From Eucalyptus grandis (lineage: Eukaryota > Streptophyta > Magnoliopsida > Myrtales > Myrtaceae), in NCBI RefSeq assembly GCF_016545825.1, contig NC_052618.1, positions 18,861,561 through 18,925,560 of the forward strand: 64,000 nt of DNA, written 5' to 3'. Positions 9,291 through 19,707 of this stretch are shown one piece after another; the first letter of the stretch is position 1, and each line of letters starts with the position of its first letter. The notes beneath the pieces are model-generated. The model was not told the origin of the DNA. It made no database searches and was given only the letters and a program-made list of their open reading frames with translations. The translations under genes and the position numbers were made by a program.

Positions 9291-11345
9291 ATGTCATCTC
9301 AAAGGAAGTCTTCGAGGATCGCGAACAGGGGACCACAGTAAATGCGTGAGGGGCCTACGCACTTCGATCTAACCGAAGAAGAAGAATCTCCTAGATGGCA
9401 ACAGAGCCCACAACATTCTCAGCAACGTCCATCTCCTCCATCTAGACCTCAGGATGTTGCACATCGAGAAGAGGAGGAAATCATCGAAGATGCAAAGCAT
9501 GTAAGAACTCATAAACCCTCTTTTACCTATAAGCTATATCGTGCTTTGAAGAGGAGTGGTACTCCGTTGAACTACATTGAAGAATTTCTTAAGGACAAAT
9601 GGTATAGAAATGAAACTTTCTTTTTACGCACAATGGAACGATTGGGAATTGCCCCTGCTGGGTCAACGGAAGAGGCATTGGCAAATATTCCGAGCGATCC
9701 ACGTGCTGGAGGGTTGAGTCAGCCAGATGGGAATGACGATGATAGGATGTACAGTCAGTTTAAACCTAGAATGGGTGTTGTAGCGAAAATCCGAAGCAAA
9801 ATGACGGATTTATTTCGATCAGAGGAACACAAGCAACTGTACTTTAAGTTGCTGAAGGGTGGGGTAATAAACCCTAGAAGTGTGGACTTTGATTTTCTTG
9901 ACTCTGTGAATGTTAATCTGCGGGAAAAATTCAATCTTCTTCAACTTGAACAGTTTTGTTATAAATCTACAGAAGCTTATGCTGAACTTACTACTTATTT
10001 CTATTCGAATCTCAGTTTCTTGGATGAGAATAGATTCACTTTTAGTGTTCGAGATCAGGACTATGTGGTTGACATGAATATATTGGCTGATGTGATTGGG
10101 GTTGAAAGAGGAAAATATCAACCTATCAGTGTGTCTATTGCTCGTGCAACGTTGGAGCTTGTTAAGGATAGAGGGATAGAAGGAAAAATTTCCTATTTGA
10201 GGATGAATGCGTCCAACATTTTGCTTCACAAGATAGTGATCAACTGTCTTAGACCAAAAATAACCTTAAAGACCGATGTTTCAAACTCGGAGGCAAAGTT
10301 GATGTACGCCATCAATGCTGGTAAAAAGTTATCTCTTCCACACACTATTACGTTCTACATGTACAGGGCAATGGTGAAGGACAAGGGTCAACTTCCTTAC
10401 CCAGCACTTGTGACCAAGTTATTTAGACATTTGAATATTCAGCCTCCCCGAATTCTTTGTGTTCGAACATGCGATCAAATGGTGGTAGAACTGAAAATGG
10501 TCTTTAAAATGCATCTGAAGGAACTCAACAAGGCGTTGGAGCAATTCAAGGAGAAAACCCCTGTCAAGACTCATCAAATCTCTTCGGCTACAAAGAGGAA
10601 AGGGAAGGAGCCCATGGTTGCTCCATCCAAGAAAAGAAGAGCACTCATCTTTGAGGATGAAAATGATGAGGATGATATCACCATTTCTGCAATGGCATTG
10701 AAGAACTTGAGTTGTTCTGTTCCAGAATCAACGGAGACAAGAAAAAGATACAGATGAAACAGAACAGAGGACTGGAGAGAGAGAAGATTTGGAGAAAGAA
10801 ACAGAGGAGAGAGATGCAGAGGAGGAAAGAATTGAGGAAGAAGAAGAAGAGGAGAGAGGAGACCAAGCGGAAGCAGAGCATGAGGAACACTTTTCTCCAA
10901 CTGAAGGCATGGAAACAGGGGGAGATCCTGAGAAAAGAGGAACGTCCTCAATCCCTGCCACTAGTGAAGGAGTAAGTCGTTCTCCAGTAGATCCAGAGGA
11001 CATCTATGCCACTCAATTTCCTGAAGGACATGAGGTTTCATCGCCCAATTTGCGTGATCGTACCAAAATGCCATCATTTGCCAATACTCCGTCCGTTGTG
11101 CGTAAGTACTCGAGACAGACAATTCGGCTGACTTTTGCAGAATTCTTGATGTTCTTTTTTGAGATGAGATGCCAGATTTATGCTCTGGGATGCGAGTACA
11201 AAACTTGCAAAATGCAAGTCAATCTTCTTTAGTTTCTTTGTATGATCAAATTCATGCCCTTGCTCTTCAAGTTCAAGCCAATGCCAAGGGTGAAGATGTG
11301 GCGCAACCGAAGGAGGATTTGAAAACACTAGAAGGAATTGTCTAG
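9291..11345 (+). pseudogene. extra ORF downstream of Copia pol (Sirevirus env-position protein, function unknown)
   Basis: An ATG at 9291 opens a short basic N-terminus (SSQRKSSRIANRG) that stops at TAA 9339-9341. The same frame resumes at ATG 9342 and runs 471 codons to 10757. The middle (about residues 130-370) is a folded-looking domain with FYSNLSFLDENRFTFSV and DMNILADVIGVERG. It resembles the 'putative plant transposon protein' domain seen in several plant retroelements. Near residues 417-431 lies a nuclear-localisation-like KRKGKEP...KKRRA, then an acidic stretch. A one-base shift near 10741 separates this from a very Glu-rich segment (10789-10905), and a second shift near 11150 from a helical Gln/Leu-rich C-terminus that ends at 11343-11345. 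No transmembrane helix is obvious, so an envelope role is unsupported. Confidence 0.72.
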
Positions 11346-11427
11346 TCAATGGGAGATTTCTAGCTTGTTCGTGTTCCCAAGCCATCTTAATTCCGTTCTC
11401 TTCTCATCTTTACATTTTTAATGATGA

Positions 11428-11442
11428 CAAAAATGGGGAGAG
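11428..11442 (+). promoter_or_regulatory. upstream polypurine-like tract of the Copia element
   Basis: AAAAATGGGGAGAGA, preceded by GATGAC, resembles the true polypurine tract 320 bp downstream. Sireviruses are known to carry repeated polypurine motifs upstream of the 3' LTR. The rest of 11346-11753 is non-coding and rich in TTTGA/TTTTGT words. Confidence 0.65.
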
Positions 11443-11753
11443 ATGTGATGCAGATTTGATTAGAACTTTGAAACTTTTTGAACTTTTGTGCGATTATGTT
11501 TGATTGACTTGACTTTTGTGTTTGGCTGTTTGGATTTGGACTGGATTTGGATTTGACTGTTTGAACTTTTGTTTATGTTAAGTACTATTGATATCCTCAT
11601 GGCTTTGCTCATTTACAAGACTAACCTACTTTATGTGGATGCAGATTCTAGTATTATTACTAAGCCATTTATGTTTGTGAGATATCCATATTTGCTTGAG
11701 TAATGTTTTGCAGGTCAAAGTTATCCAAATCTACAGGAAAGTTTGTCACCATC

Positions 11754-11766
11754 AAAAAGGGGGAGA
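11754..11766 (+). promoter_or_regulatory. Copia polypurine tract
   Basis: AAAAAGGGGGAGA lies directly before the TGTTGAAG start of the 3' LTR. It is the expected primer for plus-strand DNA synthesis. Confidence 0.88.
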
Positions 11767-11767
11767 T

Positions 11768-11920
11768 TGTTGAAGAAAACTTTCTTGAGTGTTTTGAAAC
11801 TGACAAAACGTTTCCATCAGTCTAGTCTGAAGACTTGCAGACTTTTCCATCAAAGTCTGAAAACCTCCAGATTGACAGACTCAAGACTTAAAGTCTATCC
11901 TCATTGACAACCTCCAGATT
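11768..11920 (+). repeat. Copia 3' LTR, left part (before nested Gypsy)
   Basis: It starts TGTTGAAG straight after the polypurine tract and contains repeated CAGACTT/CCTCCAGATT words. It is broken by the Gypsy LTR at 11921. The LTR resumes at 28451. Confidence 0.85.
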
Positions 11921-14352
11921 GCGCAGGGTGAAACGATATATTCAATGGAATTTTACATGAACAAAATCGGCAATGAAATATACCGCAAAGATACATTCTT
12001 TTTGGGTGTATAAAAGAGTTGCGTACGGTGGAAAAAGGGGGTTCTTTTCCGTCGGTAAAAAGAGAGAATAAGGTGAAAAGTGAGTGGAGAGAGGAAAAAG
12101 TAAAAAAGAGAGAAAAAAAAAGAAAAAAAAACGTAGCCGAAACCCTAATCGGCTACTGTTCATCTTCTCCAAGAGTAGCCGCGCCGCCGTGCTGCCACCG
12201 CCGCCGCCTCCGTCCGTGAGTGCTCGCGCGCCTGCCCGGCCGCGACGCCGCCCCTCGCCCGAGCCGCCCCTCGACGTTCCGCCGCCGCATCTTCGTCCGC
12301 GAGCCTCGGCGCCCGAAGACCCAGCAGATCGGTCCCGTCGCCTACAACTCCCAAATCCGGCGACGATCTGACGTTTCTGCTGCCCCACCGTCGCCGATTT
12401 GCCGCATCAACCTCGATCCGCCGCATCGGAGTTGCTCCCCGACGTCGTTGCTCCCCGAGATCAGCCCGCCCGCCTGCATCCGCCTCGCCGGAACGCGTCG
12501 AAGCCCCCCGCTCCGTTCGCGACGCCGCCCGTCGGTCTCGCTCTGTCGCCCCAATGCCACCTTCGCCTCTGCCCGCGCTCGAGGTCTCCCTACCCGTGAC
12601 CCCGTGCTTCGCCCGCGTCACCTCGTTTCCGCCGATCCCTACCGCTCGGAATCCCGACGCCACCAGATCCGGCGCCCGCAGATCACCCCTCGCCGGAACC
12701 CTAGTCGGAGGTTTCCCCTCACCGGACCCACCAACTTTATTTTTCTCTTTTTCTTTTTAGGAAAAAAAGAAGAAAAAAGAGAAAAGTAAAAGAAAATTTA
12801 GGTATTTTCTTTATTTTATTTTTGTTTTATTATTTTTGCTATTTTATTTTATCCTTTTAGTGTAATTATTCCTTTAATGTGAAATTGAAATTCTATGATA
12901 TGAAATTGCCTTGAAATTAGTGATTGTTAGTCCGATTTTCAAGCTCAATATCCGACTCGCAATTACTTAAAATTGCCAATCCGATCTCCCGCTCGAGATC
13001 CGATTCGTGATTTATGTGAAATTGGCCAACCCGATCTCATGCTCGAGATATGGTTCGTCGATTTGGGTATCAATATGGCTTGATTTGCTATGGTGTTACT
13101 TAAATTAGTTTTCTTAAAAAAAAAAAAAAAATGTAGTTTTAGGGTTTGCATGTTCATAATAGTTATTTTATTTCGAATTTTCAAAAATAAAAATCAAATC
13201 AGCTAATTCAAGTTGCTAGTTTTCTTTAAAACTTTGGATTGCATGTTTAATTATTTGGCAATTATTAATTTCGAAATTTAAAAAAAAAAAAGGAGAAAAA
13301 GGAAAAACATAAAAATAAAAAAATCATCATGCATAATTCATGTAGAATTAGAGTACATCTTGCACGTCATTGCATATTAGGATAGAAATTGCACTTAAGT
13401 TAATTTAGATAATTTCTTAATTTACTATAGGTTTAGGTGTTTTATTAAATAGATTGCATTTTAGGATTATCTAGGTTAAGATAATATTTAGTTTAAATTA
13501 GAATGTGGGTCAACCTAATTCCTAATATAAATTAAATAGGATCTTAATCTAATTAGGTAATTTTCACATTTCACCTAATTTCGAATTTCATGAAAAATAC
13601 AAAAAATGCCATAGGTTGATTTGGTTTTATTATTTAGGATAAAAATGCATTCTTTTAGGAAAAAGAAAAATTGTCATATGCACGTCATTAGGGTTCGATT
13701 AATTGAGATGCATGTCATTTAGTCTTTTGCTAGGCCCATTTAATTAAAAATTACATGTAATTAGAATTATGTCATTTAGTTAATATTGCATTGCATATTG
13801 CATGATTTATTTTCATTAATTAAGTGAAAACAAAAAAAAAAAGAAATTGCGTGTTAACTAGAAACCATATCTAGGGTGGTTGATGTGGATTTTAATTTAA
13901 CATTGCAGATGCTTTCGTTGCTTTGAGGTAAGTTTTATTTGCAATTTATTGTTTATCTGGGTGTTAAATTGGTGGATTGCGCACCCGCATGATCACCTCA
14001 CATGTTAGGTAAATAAATTTAAAATCAATCCAAACTGCTTGCCAAACATTTTTCAAAATAAAAAGAAAGGTACCGAAAGGGCGTTAGAGAATTCTAGCGT
14101 AACCAAGTCCCCGTACCCATAGTCTCTGGTTCGTAGGAGTAAAAAAATTCTCCCATTATTTTACTTGGGTTTCTAATCGAGCCACCAAAAATATATTAGT
14201 GGCGACTCCAAGATAAAATCTATCTACATGTTAAGAACTTGAACTTAAGTCGCGAATTGGTATGGGCTTGGGAGAGCCCGCGTTAAGTCTTGACTTAGCA
14301 ATCCATTAGCCAAACCCTAGGTGATTCACACTCAAAAAAATTGGTCGCGACA
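11921..14352 (+). repeat. Gypsy 5' LTR, truncated at its 5' end
   Basis: It aligns base for base with 26015-28450 and ends in TTGGTCGCGACA. A TATA box at 12009 is followed by an A/G-rich stretch and a strongly GC-rich block (about 12170-12720), then AT-rich DNA. Open frames in the GC block are low-complexity Arg/Pro/Ser products in several frames and are not taken as genes. Confidence 0.92.
12009..12016 (+). promoter_or_regulatory. TATA box of the Gypsy 5' LTR
   Basis: TATAAAAG within GGGTGTATAAAAGAGTTGCG is conserved in the 3' LTR at 26102-26109. The GC-rich block that follows would be the transcribed leader. Confidence 0.7.
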
Positions 14353-14355
14353 ACT

Positions 14356-14373
14356 TGGCGACTCCGCTAGGGA
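14356..14373 (+). promoter_or_regulatory. Gypsy primer binding site, tRNA-Arg type
   Basis: TGGCGACTCCGCTAGGGA starts four bases after the LTR end. It matches the tRNA-Arg 3' end complement used by Ogre-type elements, with one apparent substitution. Confidence 0.75.
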
Positions 14374-15056
14374 CTTGAGTTGAAACTCTTAGTGGACTTA
14401 GACCAATTTTCTTATTTTGAAAAATGTTTTTGTTTGGCAGCGAGGATCCCAGGTACGTTCATAACATTTAAGGTGTTAAATATTTTTGCAGATTGGGAGG
14501 TATAATGGGAAGTGTTTGTTAACATATTTCTTGCAAGGAGGTGTAGGAATGTATGGTTTATTTTCATGAACAAAGTGTTGTTTGATATAAACTATCGTGC
14601 ATGCCTTGCATCTAGCCCTACACTATTGCACACACAACCCGCCGCTGGACCTGGGCCGCATAGGATCATTTAGGATGGTATTGAGATGTTTGCCACTCCG
14701 ACCGTATGCTCGCGGTATGAGTTGCCCATCTCAATCCCGAAGTTTCTTTCATGGTGTCAAGAGTACCCACCTCGGTCCGCATGCTCGCGACCCGGGTCGG
14801 CTCTTTGACTAAGCCGGAGTCATGAGGACCCGACATAGTCCACAAGCTCGTGGCTAGTCTGATCATCCTTGTGGCTCCACCTTGATAAGCCTTATAGATT
14901 AGAAATCGAGTCACTTACCATGCGCATGTCTATGTGATTGCCCATCATTGGTAAAGTAAGTTCTCTAATTTTTTTGCCTTTGCAATTTACTTACTTTATC
15001 GCATTATTTTGTCGGTCCATGGCATTAGGATTTTCCTGAGTCTTGATCAATATACA
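14374..15056 (+). other. Gypsy leader
   Basis: Non-coding between PBS and ORF1. It contains several CATGCTCGCG/CACAAGCTCGTGG-like words around 14700-14860 in an irregular repeat. No gene was recognised. Confidence 0.6.
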
Positions 15057-16358
15057 ATGGGGACATCGGACATTCGAATTATTTTCCCTCCAAGGGAAGA
15101 GCTTAGCACTTGGTGGGACAAGTTAGATCAAGATGGCCGTCACTTTGTAGAGTCACATATTGGTCGATTGCTTCCACTGCTGCGTGTCAACATCCATGTC
15201 GGCCTCGTCCAAGCACTCGCCCACTGTTGGTGCCCTGAGACTTCTACCTTTATCTTCGGCGGTAAGCATGAGCTCACTCCCACCTTGGAAGAGTATAGCA
15301 TTGCCATAGGAAAATCCTTGAAATCTGAATTGATTAATCCACCTATCGGAATAGATCCTGTTATGACCTTATCTGATTTTCTGAGAATTAAGGAAGACGA
15401 TTTAAGAAAGGTTTTAAAGGCTAACCGCAATGCATGTCCTTTATCTTTTCTGAAACAATGTTTTGAGAAAGGCACTTCATCTCAAATGCGAAGGGTTTTC
15501 CTTTTAGCTTTCTTTGGGTTTATAGTTTTTCCTTACTGCAAGAATGCTATTAACCCTTTGATCGCTCAATTAGTTAAACAAGTGTTGGAAGGAAAGAATT
15601 TTGTAAACACTGTTCTAACTGAAACTTTCCTTTCCCTCACTCGGTTTAAAGGAGGCGGTGATAAGACTTTCCATTCCTCTCCTGAACTTTTGCAAATTTG
15701 GTTTCTTTCACATATAAAAGGGTTTGGTGGTCTAATGACTATACATGATGTTAGTAATTCCAATCACCCTATTATGAGATTTGAGAACAACCAAAAACAT
15801 GCACCGGATTATCATTATTCTAGGTGGCTAGCTTTCATGAAAAAACCAACTTCCAAGGGTTTCCTATGGCATGCTAAATGGTTCCAAGTTAGGGTAGCGA
15901 GACTCTCGTGTGGAGGAGCTGGCCCAATCCCTCTATTGGGATTCACCGGAGCATTGGAGTACTATCCGACTAGGGTGACTCGTCAGTATCAAGTCGTGCA
16001 AGAGCTCCCCCCGGCGTTACAGGTAGAGCCACTCCAAGTCAGTTTTGTCGACGGAAGTCGAGGCCATGAAGATTCCATTCTCACTATCAAATCGATGTGG
16101 GACATGTGCCATCCACGAAAGCTTAAATGGCCTGAGGAGGAGTTGAAAGGCAAGGAAAGGAAGTACTATGCCTCGATTAAGTATATCCAACAACACAAGA
16201 TTCCCGAGGAGCTGCTTCCGAAGATACCGGAGGCGCCGTTGAAGATCACCAATCAAGCTGAGAATAAACTCCTCAAAAGAGTTGCTGAAAAAGCTCAAGA
16301 GGAGAATAAACGATTGCGCCGAATGGTGTCCCGAATGTATATTGATCAAGCCAAATGA
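15057..16358 (+). CDS. Gypsy ORF1, plant-mobile-domain-like protein upstream of gag
   Basis: An uninterrupted 433-codon frame. The first ATG in frame is at 15057; codons before it belong to the leader. Visible motifs are PPREELSTWWDKL, a Leu/Ala-rich helix (VGLVQALAHCWCPE), FIFGGKHELTPTLEEYSIAIG and SSQMRRVFLLAFFGFIVFPY. It ends with a Lys/Glu/Arg-rich helix (NKLLKRVAEKAQEENKRLRR) that could form a coiled coil. The 'LTPTLEEY' type segment is characteristic of plant mobile-domain-like proteins, including ORF1 of Ogre/Tat elements. The function is not known. It is the only long frame of this element with no internal stop. It ends 257 bp before the gag ATG. Confidence 0.8.
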   Translation: MGTSDIRIIFPPREELSTWWDKLDQDGRHFVESHIGRLLPLLRVNIHVGLVQALAHCWCPETSTFIFGGKHELTPTLEEYSIAIGKSLKSELINPPIGIDPVMTLSDFLRIKEDDLRKVLKANRNACPLSFLKQCFEKGTSSQMRRVFLLAFFGFIVFPYCKNAINPLIAQLVKQVLEGKNFVNTVLTETFLSLTRFKGGGDKTFHSSPELLQIWFLSHIKGFGGLMTIHDVSNSNHPIMRFENNQKHAPDYHYSRWLAFMKKPTSKGFLWHAKWFQVRVARLSCGGAGPIPLLGFTGALEYYPTRVTRQYQVVQELPPALQVEPLQVSFVDGSRGHEDSILTIKSMWDMCHPRKLKWPEEELKGKERKYYASIKYIQQHKIPEELLPKIPEAPLKITNQAENKLLKRVAEKAQEENKRLRRMVSRMYIDQAK

Positions 16359-16614
16359 AGTGCTTGAATCAATCTTGTTATTTTCATTTTTAGATTAATG
16401 TTTAGGGAGTTGGGGTCATTTACTTTCCTAGTTCGTTTCTTTAGGACATATCGAATTTCTAGGCTTGTCAAAAGCTCCATTGATGAATAAAATTTCTAGA
16501 GTATTGCCATGGATCGGCATATTTTCATATGAGATACTTATTTGTGTTCATTTCTTAATTTAGGTGATAACGGATCCTCCACGCTCTCCCATTATCACGC
16601 GATTAAGAGCAAGA

Positions 16615-17895
16615 ATGGCCGAACAAACCGAAGTGCGTGATCGCGTCTCCGCTATGGAGGGCCAACTCCAACAGTTAGCCGCCTCTACGGAGCTTATAAC
16701 AGCTCAACTTCAATCCCTCCAAGTAAATCCAGCTCCTGTACCCACTCTCCTTGAGACAGCCGTCCCGAAGCCAACAAACAAGGCTCCAATGGGTGAGGAT
16801 GACATGCCTGGGCTGGAAGATGATCCATTCCCGATCAATGTGGAAAAGGCTAAGCTTGTCAACATCCCTAAGACGGAGCAGGATGAACGCTTTGCGAAAT
16901 TGGAAGAAAAGTTGAAACAACTGCAGGAGTCACAGAGTTCACTCCCATTCTACTTGTCCGTGTACGAGAAAGTCAAGATGCCAAAGAAATTCAAAATGCC
17001 GGATTTTGAGAAATACGATGGTACTTCCTGCCCAAAAGCTCATTTGCAAATGTACCACGTACTCATGGCCCAATATGTCAAGAACGAGCCTCTCATGATC
17101 CAATCATTCCATGCAAGTTTGACCGGGCCTGCACTAAATTGGTATGTCATGAAGAATGTGAACCTTCTCAACACTTGGAATGAAGTGGCTGACGCATTTC
17201 TCAAGCAATACAAGTTCAACATGGATATTGCACCTTCCCGAGAGGATCTTGAGAGGATGGAGAAAAGGAAGAGCGAGTCGTTCAAAGAGTATGCCGTGAG
17301 ATGGCGAAATCTGGCAGCTCAAATCACCCCTGAGCCTACTGACAAGGAGCTGATGAAGTTATTTATCAAAACTCTCCCATCTGAATTCCGTATCCGGATG
17401 GCCAACACGTACGTTGAAAGCTTCAATCAGCTTATTTCTGTGGGGGAACAAATCGAGATGGGGATAAGGGAAGGATGGTTTACTGAACCATCAAATAAAA
17501 GATTCTCTGCCAAGAAAGAGAAGGAGGCTGCTGTAGACGTGAATGTGGCTTATGGCCAGGAAAGTGCCAATCGCACCTCGGCTATCCAGATGAATCCAAG
17601 GCAACAGCAAGCTACCAGCCGTCAATCGTTTGCTCAAGCAAGAAGGCAATTCTCTCCTCTCCCTGGATCTCCATCCCAAGTCTTGGCAATCCTAAGGAAG
17701 AAAGGATTGCTTACTAGCGAACCGAAGCGCCCTAACCGCGAAAACATTCGTGGTTACGACTCGACCAAGAAGTGCGACTATCATAGCGGTGAATTAGGAC
17801 ATTCAACTGATGAATGTTTCACCTTGAAGCATAAGATCCAAAATCTTTTAGACACGAAGGCCTTCTCATTTCAAACTACTCGACCGAATGTCTAA
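16615..17895 (+). CDS. Gypsy gag
   Basis: The ATG at 16615 (MAEQTEVRDRVSAMEGQLQQ) opens a 426-codon frame. The frame is open back to 16564, where a pyrimidine-rich stretch and TTAG precede it, so a splice acceptor is possible. An N-terminal coiled coil is followed by the Retrotrans_gag domain (about residues 140-290: LNWYVMKNVNLLNTW, then FKEYAVRWRNLAAQI) and a knuckle-like CDYH...GHSTDECF near the C-terminus (C-x2-H-x5-GH-x4-C), as in Tat elements. It ends at TAA 17893-17895. The same frame continues into protease-proximal sequence, so this stop may be a mutation. Confidence 0.85.
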   Translation: MAEQTEVRDRVSAMEGQLQQLAASTELITAQLQSLQVNPAPVPTLLETAVPKPTNKAPMGEDDMPGLEDDPFPINVEKAKLVNIPKTEQDERFAKLEEKLKQLQESQSSLPFYLSVYEKVKMPKKFKMPDFEKYDGTSCPKAHLQMYHVLMAQYVKNEPLMIQSFHASLTGPALNWYVMKNVNLLNTWNEVADAFLKQYKFNMDIAPSREDLERMEKRKSESFKEYAVRWRNLAAQITPEPTDKELMKLFIKTLPSEFRIRMANTYVESFNQLISVGEQIEMGIREGWFTEPSNKRFSAKKEKEAAVDVNVAYGQESANRTSAIQMNPRQQQATSRQSFAQARRQFSPLPGSPSQVLAILRKKGLLTSEPKRPNRENIRGYDSTKKCDYHSGELGHSTDECFTLKHKIQNLLDTKAFSFQTTRPNV

Positions 17896-19707
17896 AAGAA
17901 TCCGCTGCCTAAGCATGAAGGTACGGTCAATGCTATCTTGGAGCCTGAAGTCAGTCGGATCAAGAACTCAAAGGTACACGTAGCAGATGCTTACAACGGG
18001 CTGATAAGAGCTGGATATTATCCAGATCAGGAGGATGTTCCTCTATCACTGATGAAGGAAAGAGTCACCAGGATGGTGGATGACGGAATCATCGTTTATG
18101 CTGACCATAACTGTATAGTTTCCGCTATTTCACCCATCATTATTGATTGGGAGGAGGAGCAAGCGGCACTCAATGCTAATAAAGAGGAAGTTGATCCTTC
18201 ACTTGTGGACATGCCCCCACTTGAAGATGCATCCGACGATGAGATAGTGATTGAAATGCCTCAATCGTATGAATATGTCAACAATAAGGCGGTCCTTTGG
18301 TCCTATGATCTAGATGTTGACCTCGTTATAAGGTCTGGTCGGACTTATTCTCAAACTAATGCTCAACCCGCAAAACCTGTCACCGATGAAGAGGCTAAGG
18401 AGTTTCTGGCTGTGATCAAAGCAAGCGAGTACAAGGTGGTCGAACAGATTCAAAGATGCCCGCCCGCATTTCTTTGCTTGAACTCCTACTTACATCCCCG
18501 TGCATCAAAAGTCCCTAATGAAGGTGTTAAGTGAAATTCGTGTACCTGAAACGGTCGAGGCGGACAAAGCCGAAGACTTTGTGGGATCGATCATTCTTAA
18601 GGACATGATTGCCTTTTCGATGAGGAATTCCCTCTCGAGGGTAGGGGCATAACAAGGCACTCTATGTATCTGTCAAGCATAAGGCTTCTCATGTGTCTCG
18701 AGTACTCATTGATAATGGGTCCACCCTAAACATATGTCCACTGGCCACTCTTCATCGCCTTAAGGTGGACCCATCCAGGATACATTCTGCAAAGACTTTT
18801 GTCCGAGCTTTTGATGGTACAAAGAAGGATGTGCTTGGGGAGATTCACCTCGATGTGCAAATAGGGCCGGTGGTTTTCAATGTTCCCTTTCAGGTAATGG
18901 ATATCCCTACTGCTTTTAATTTCCTACTAGGTCGTCCCTGGATTCATACTGCTGGGGCTGTACCATCAAGTCTACATCAAGCTATGAAATTCGTGATCAA
19001 AGGGAAGCTGGTCACTGTCTATGGTGAAGAAGATCACCGGATTTATCATGAGACAGCTATCCCCTATGTAGAGCCAGACTTTGAGTTCGAATCGAGTTAC
19101 CACTCATTTGAGTTGGTATCCATTATTCATGCTTCTCGAGACTCACTACCACCAATTCCTGAAGTTTCAAATGCTGCTCTCATGGTGGGAAAAATAATGG
19201 TTGGAAATGGTTTCGCTCCTGGTAACGGTCTTGGAAGAAATGGTCAGGGCATTCGAAACCCCATTCAAGCCCCTCAGAGGTCCCGTGCTGCTGGATTAGG
19301 GTACCATGGAAGAGGTGGGGAAAGTTCTGGAGGACGAAGACAGGAAAGGCGGAACCCGCCACTTGACCACAGGCGAAAAAGGCAAAACCCAATACTCCCA
19401 AACATTCGTGAGACATTCCCTGGTCCTCCCATAATGATGCAAGATGAAGCAGAAATAATAGACACCCTGGGGCAGCCAAGCAGAAAATTCGACTATCTGG
19501 TGAAGTATTTAGCTCCTCCCAGTTTCTACATTGATCCCCGCGACATTGTCTCAGATGGATGGGGTGGCATGGATGATCCGACATCCCCGGAGACGAGAAA
19601 ACCCCGAAGATGCATTGGAAGGAATCTCTAGTCTCTTCGATGATGTCTTCATAGGGACCATTGACGAAGGACCTCCGGAGAAGATGGGCTCTAGCCCACA
19701 AGAGTAA
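17896..19707 (+). pseudogene. Gypsy protease region with G-patch-like segment, frameshifted
   Basis: 17938-18534 continues the gag frame (MVDDGIIVYADHNC, then RSGRTYSQ). Between about 18470 and 18660 the reading crosses at least three frame changes. From 18693 the protease is clear: VLIDNGSTLNICPL with active-site Asp at 18711-18713, and FNFLLGRPWIHTAGAVPSSL. At 19190-19330 comes KIMVGNGFAPGNGLGRNGQG, a glycine pattern like a G-patch. A further shift near 19595 restores an acidic C-terminal tail ending at 19705-19707. The protease would process the polyprotein; this copy cannot make one chain. Confidence 0.8.

Noticed and set aside
9819..10229. Minus-strand frame of 136 codons
   Set aside because: Antisense to the extra Copia ORF, with no motifs of its own.
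9291..11345. Calling the downstream Copia ORF an envelope gene
   Set aside because: No signal peptide or transmembrane helix is visible, and acidic and nuclear-localisation-like parts dominate. Position alone does not support an envelope function.
12160..12789. Long open frames on both strands in the GC-rich part of the Gypsy LTR
   Set aside because: They are Arg/Pro/Ser-rich in every register, differ between the two LTRs by indels that change frame, and show no domain. They are a by-product of GC-rich DNA.
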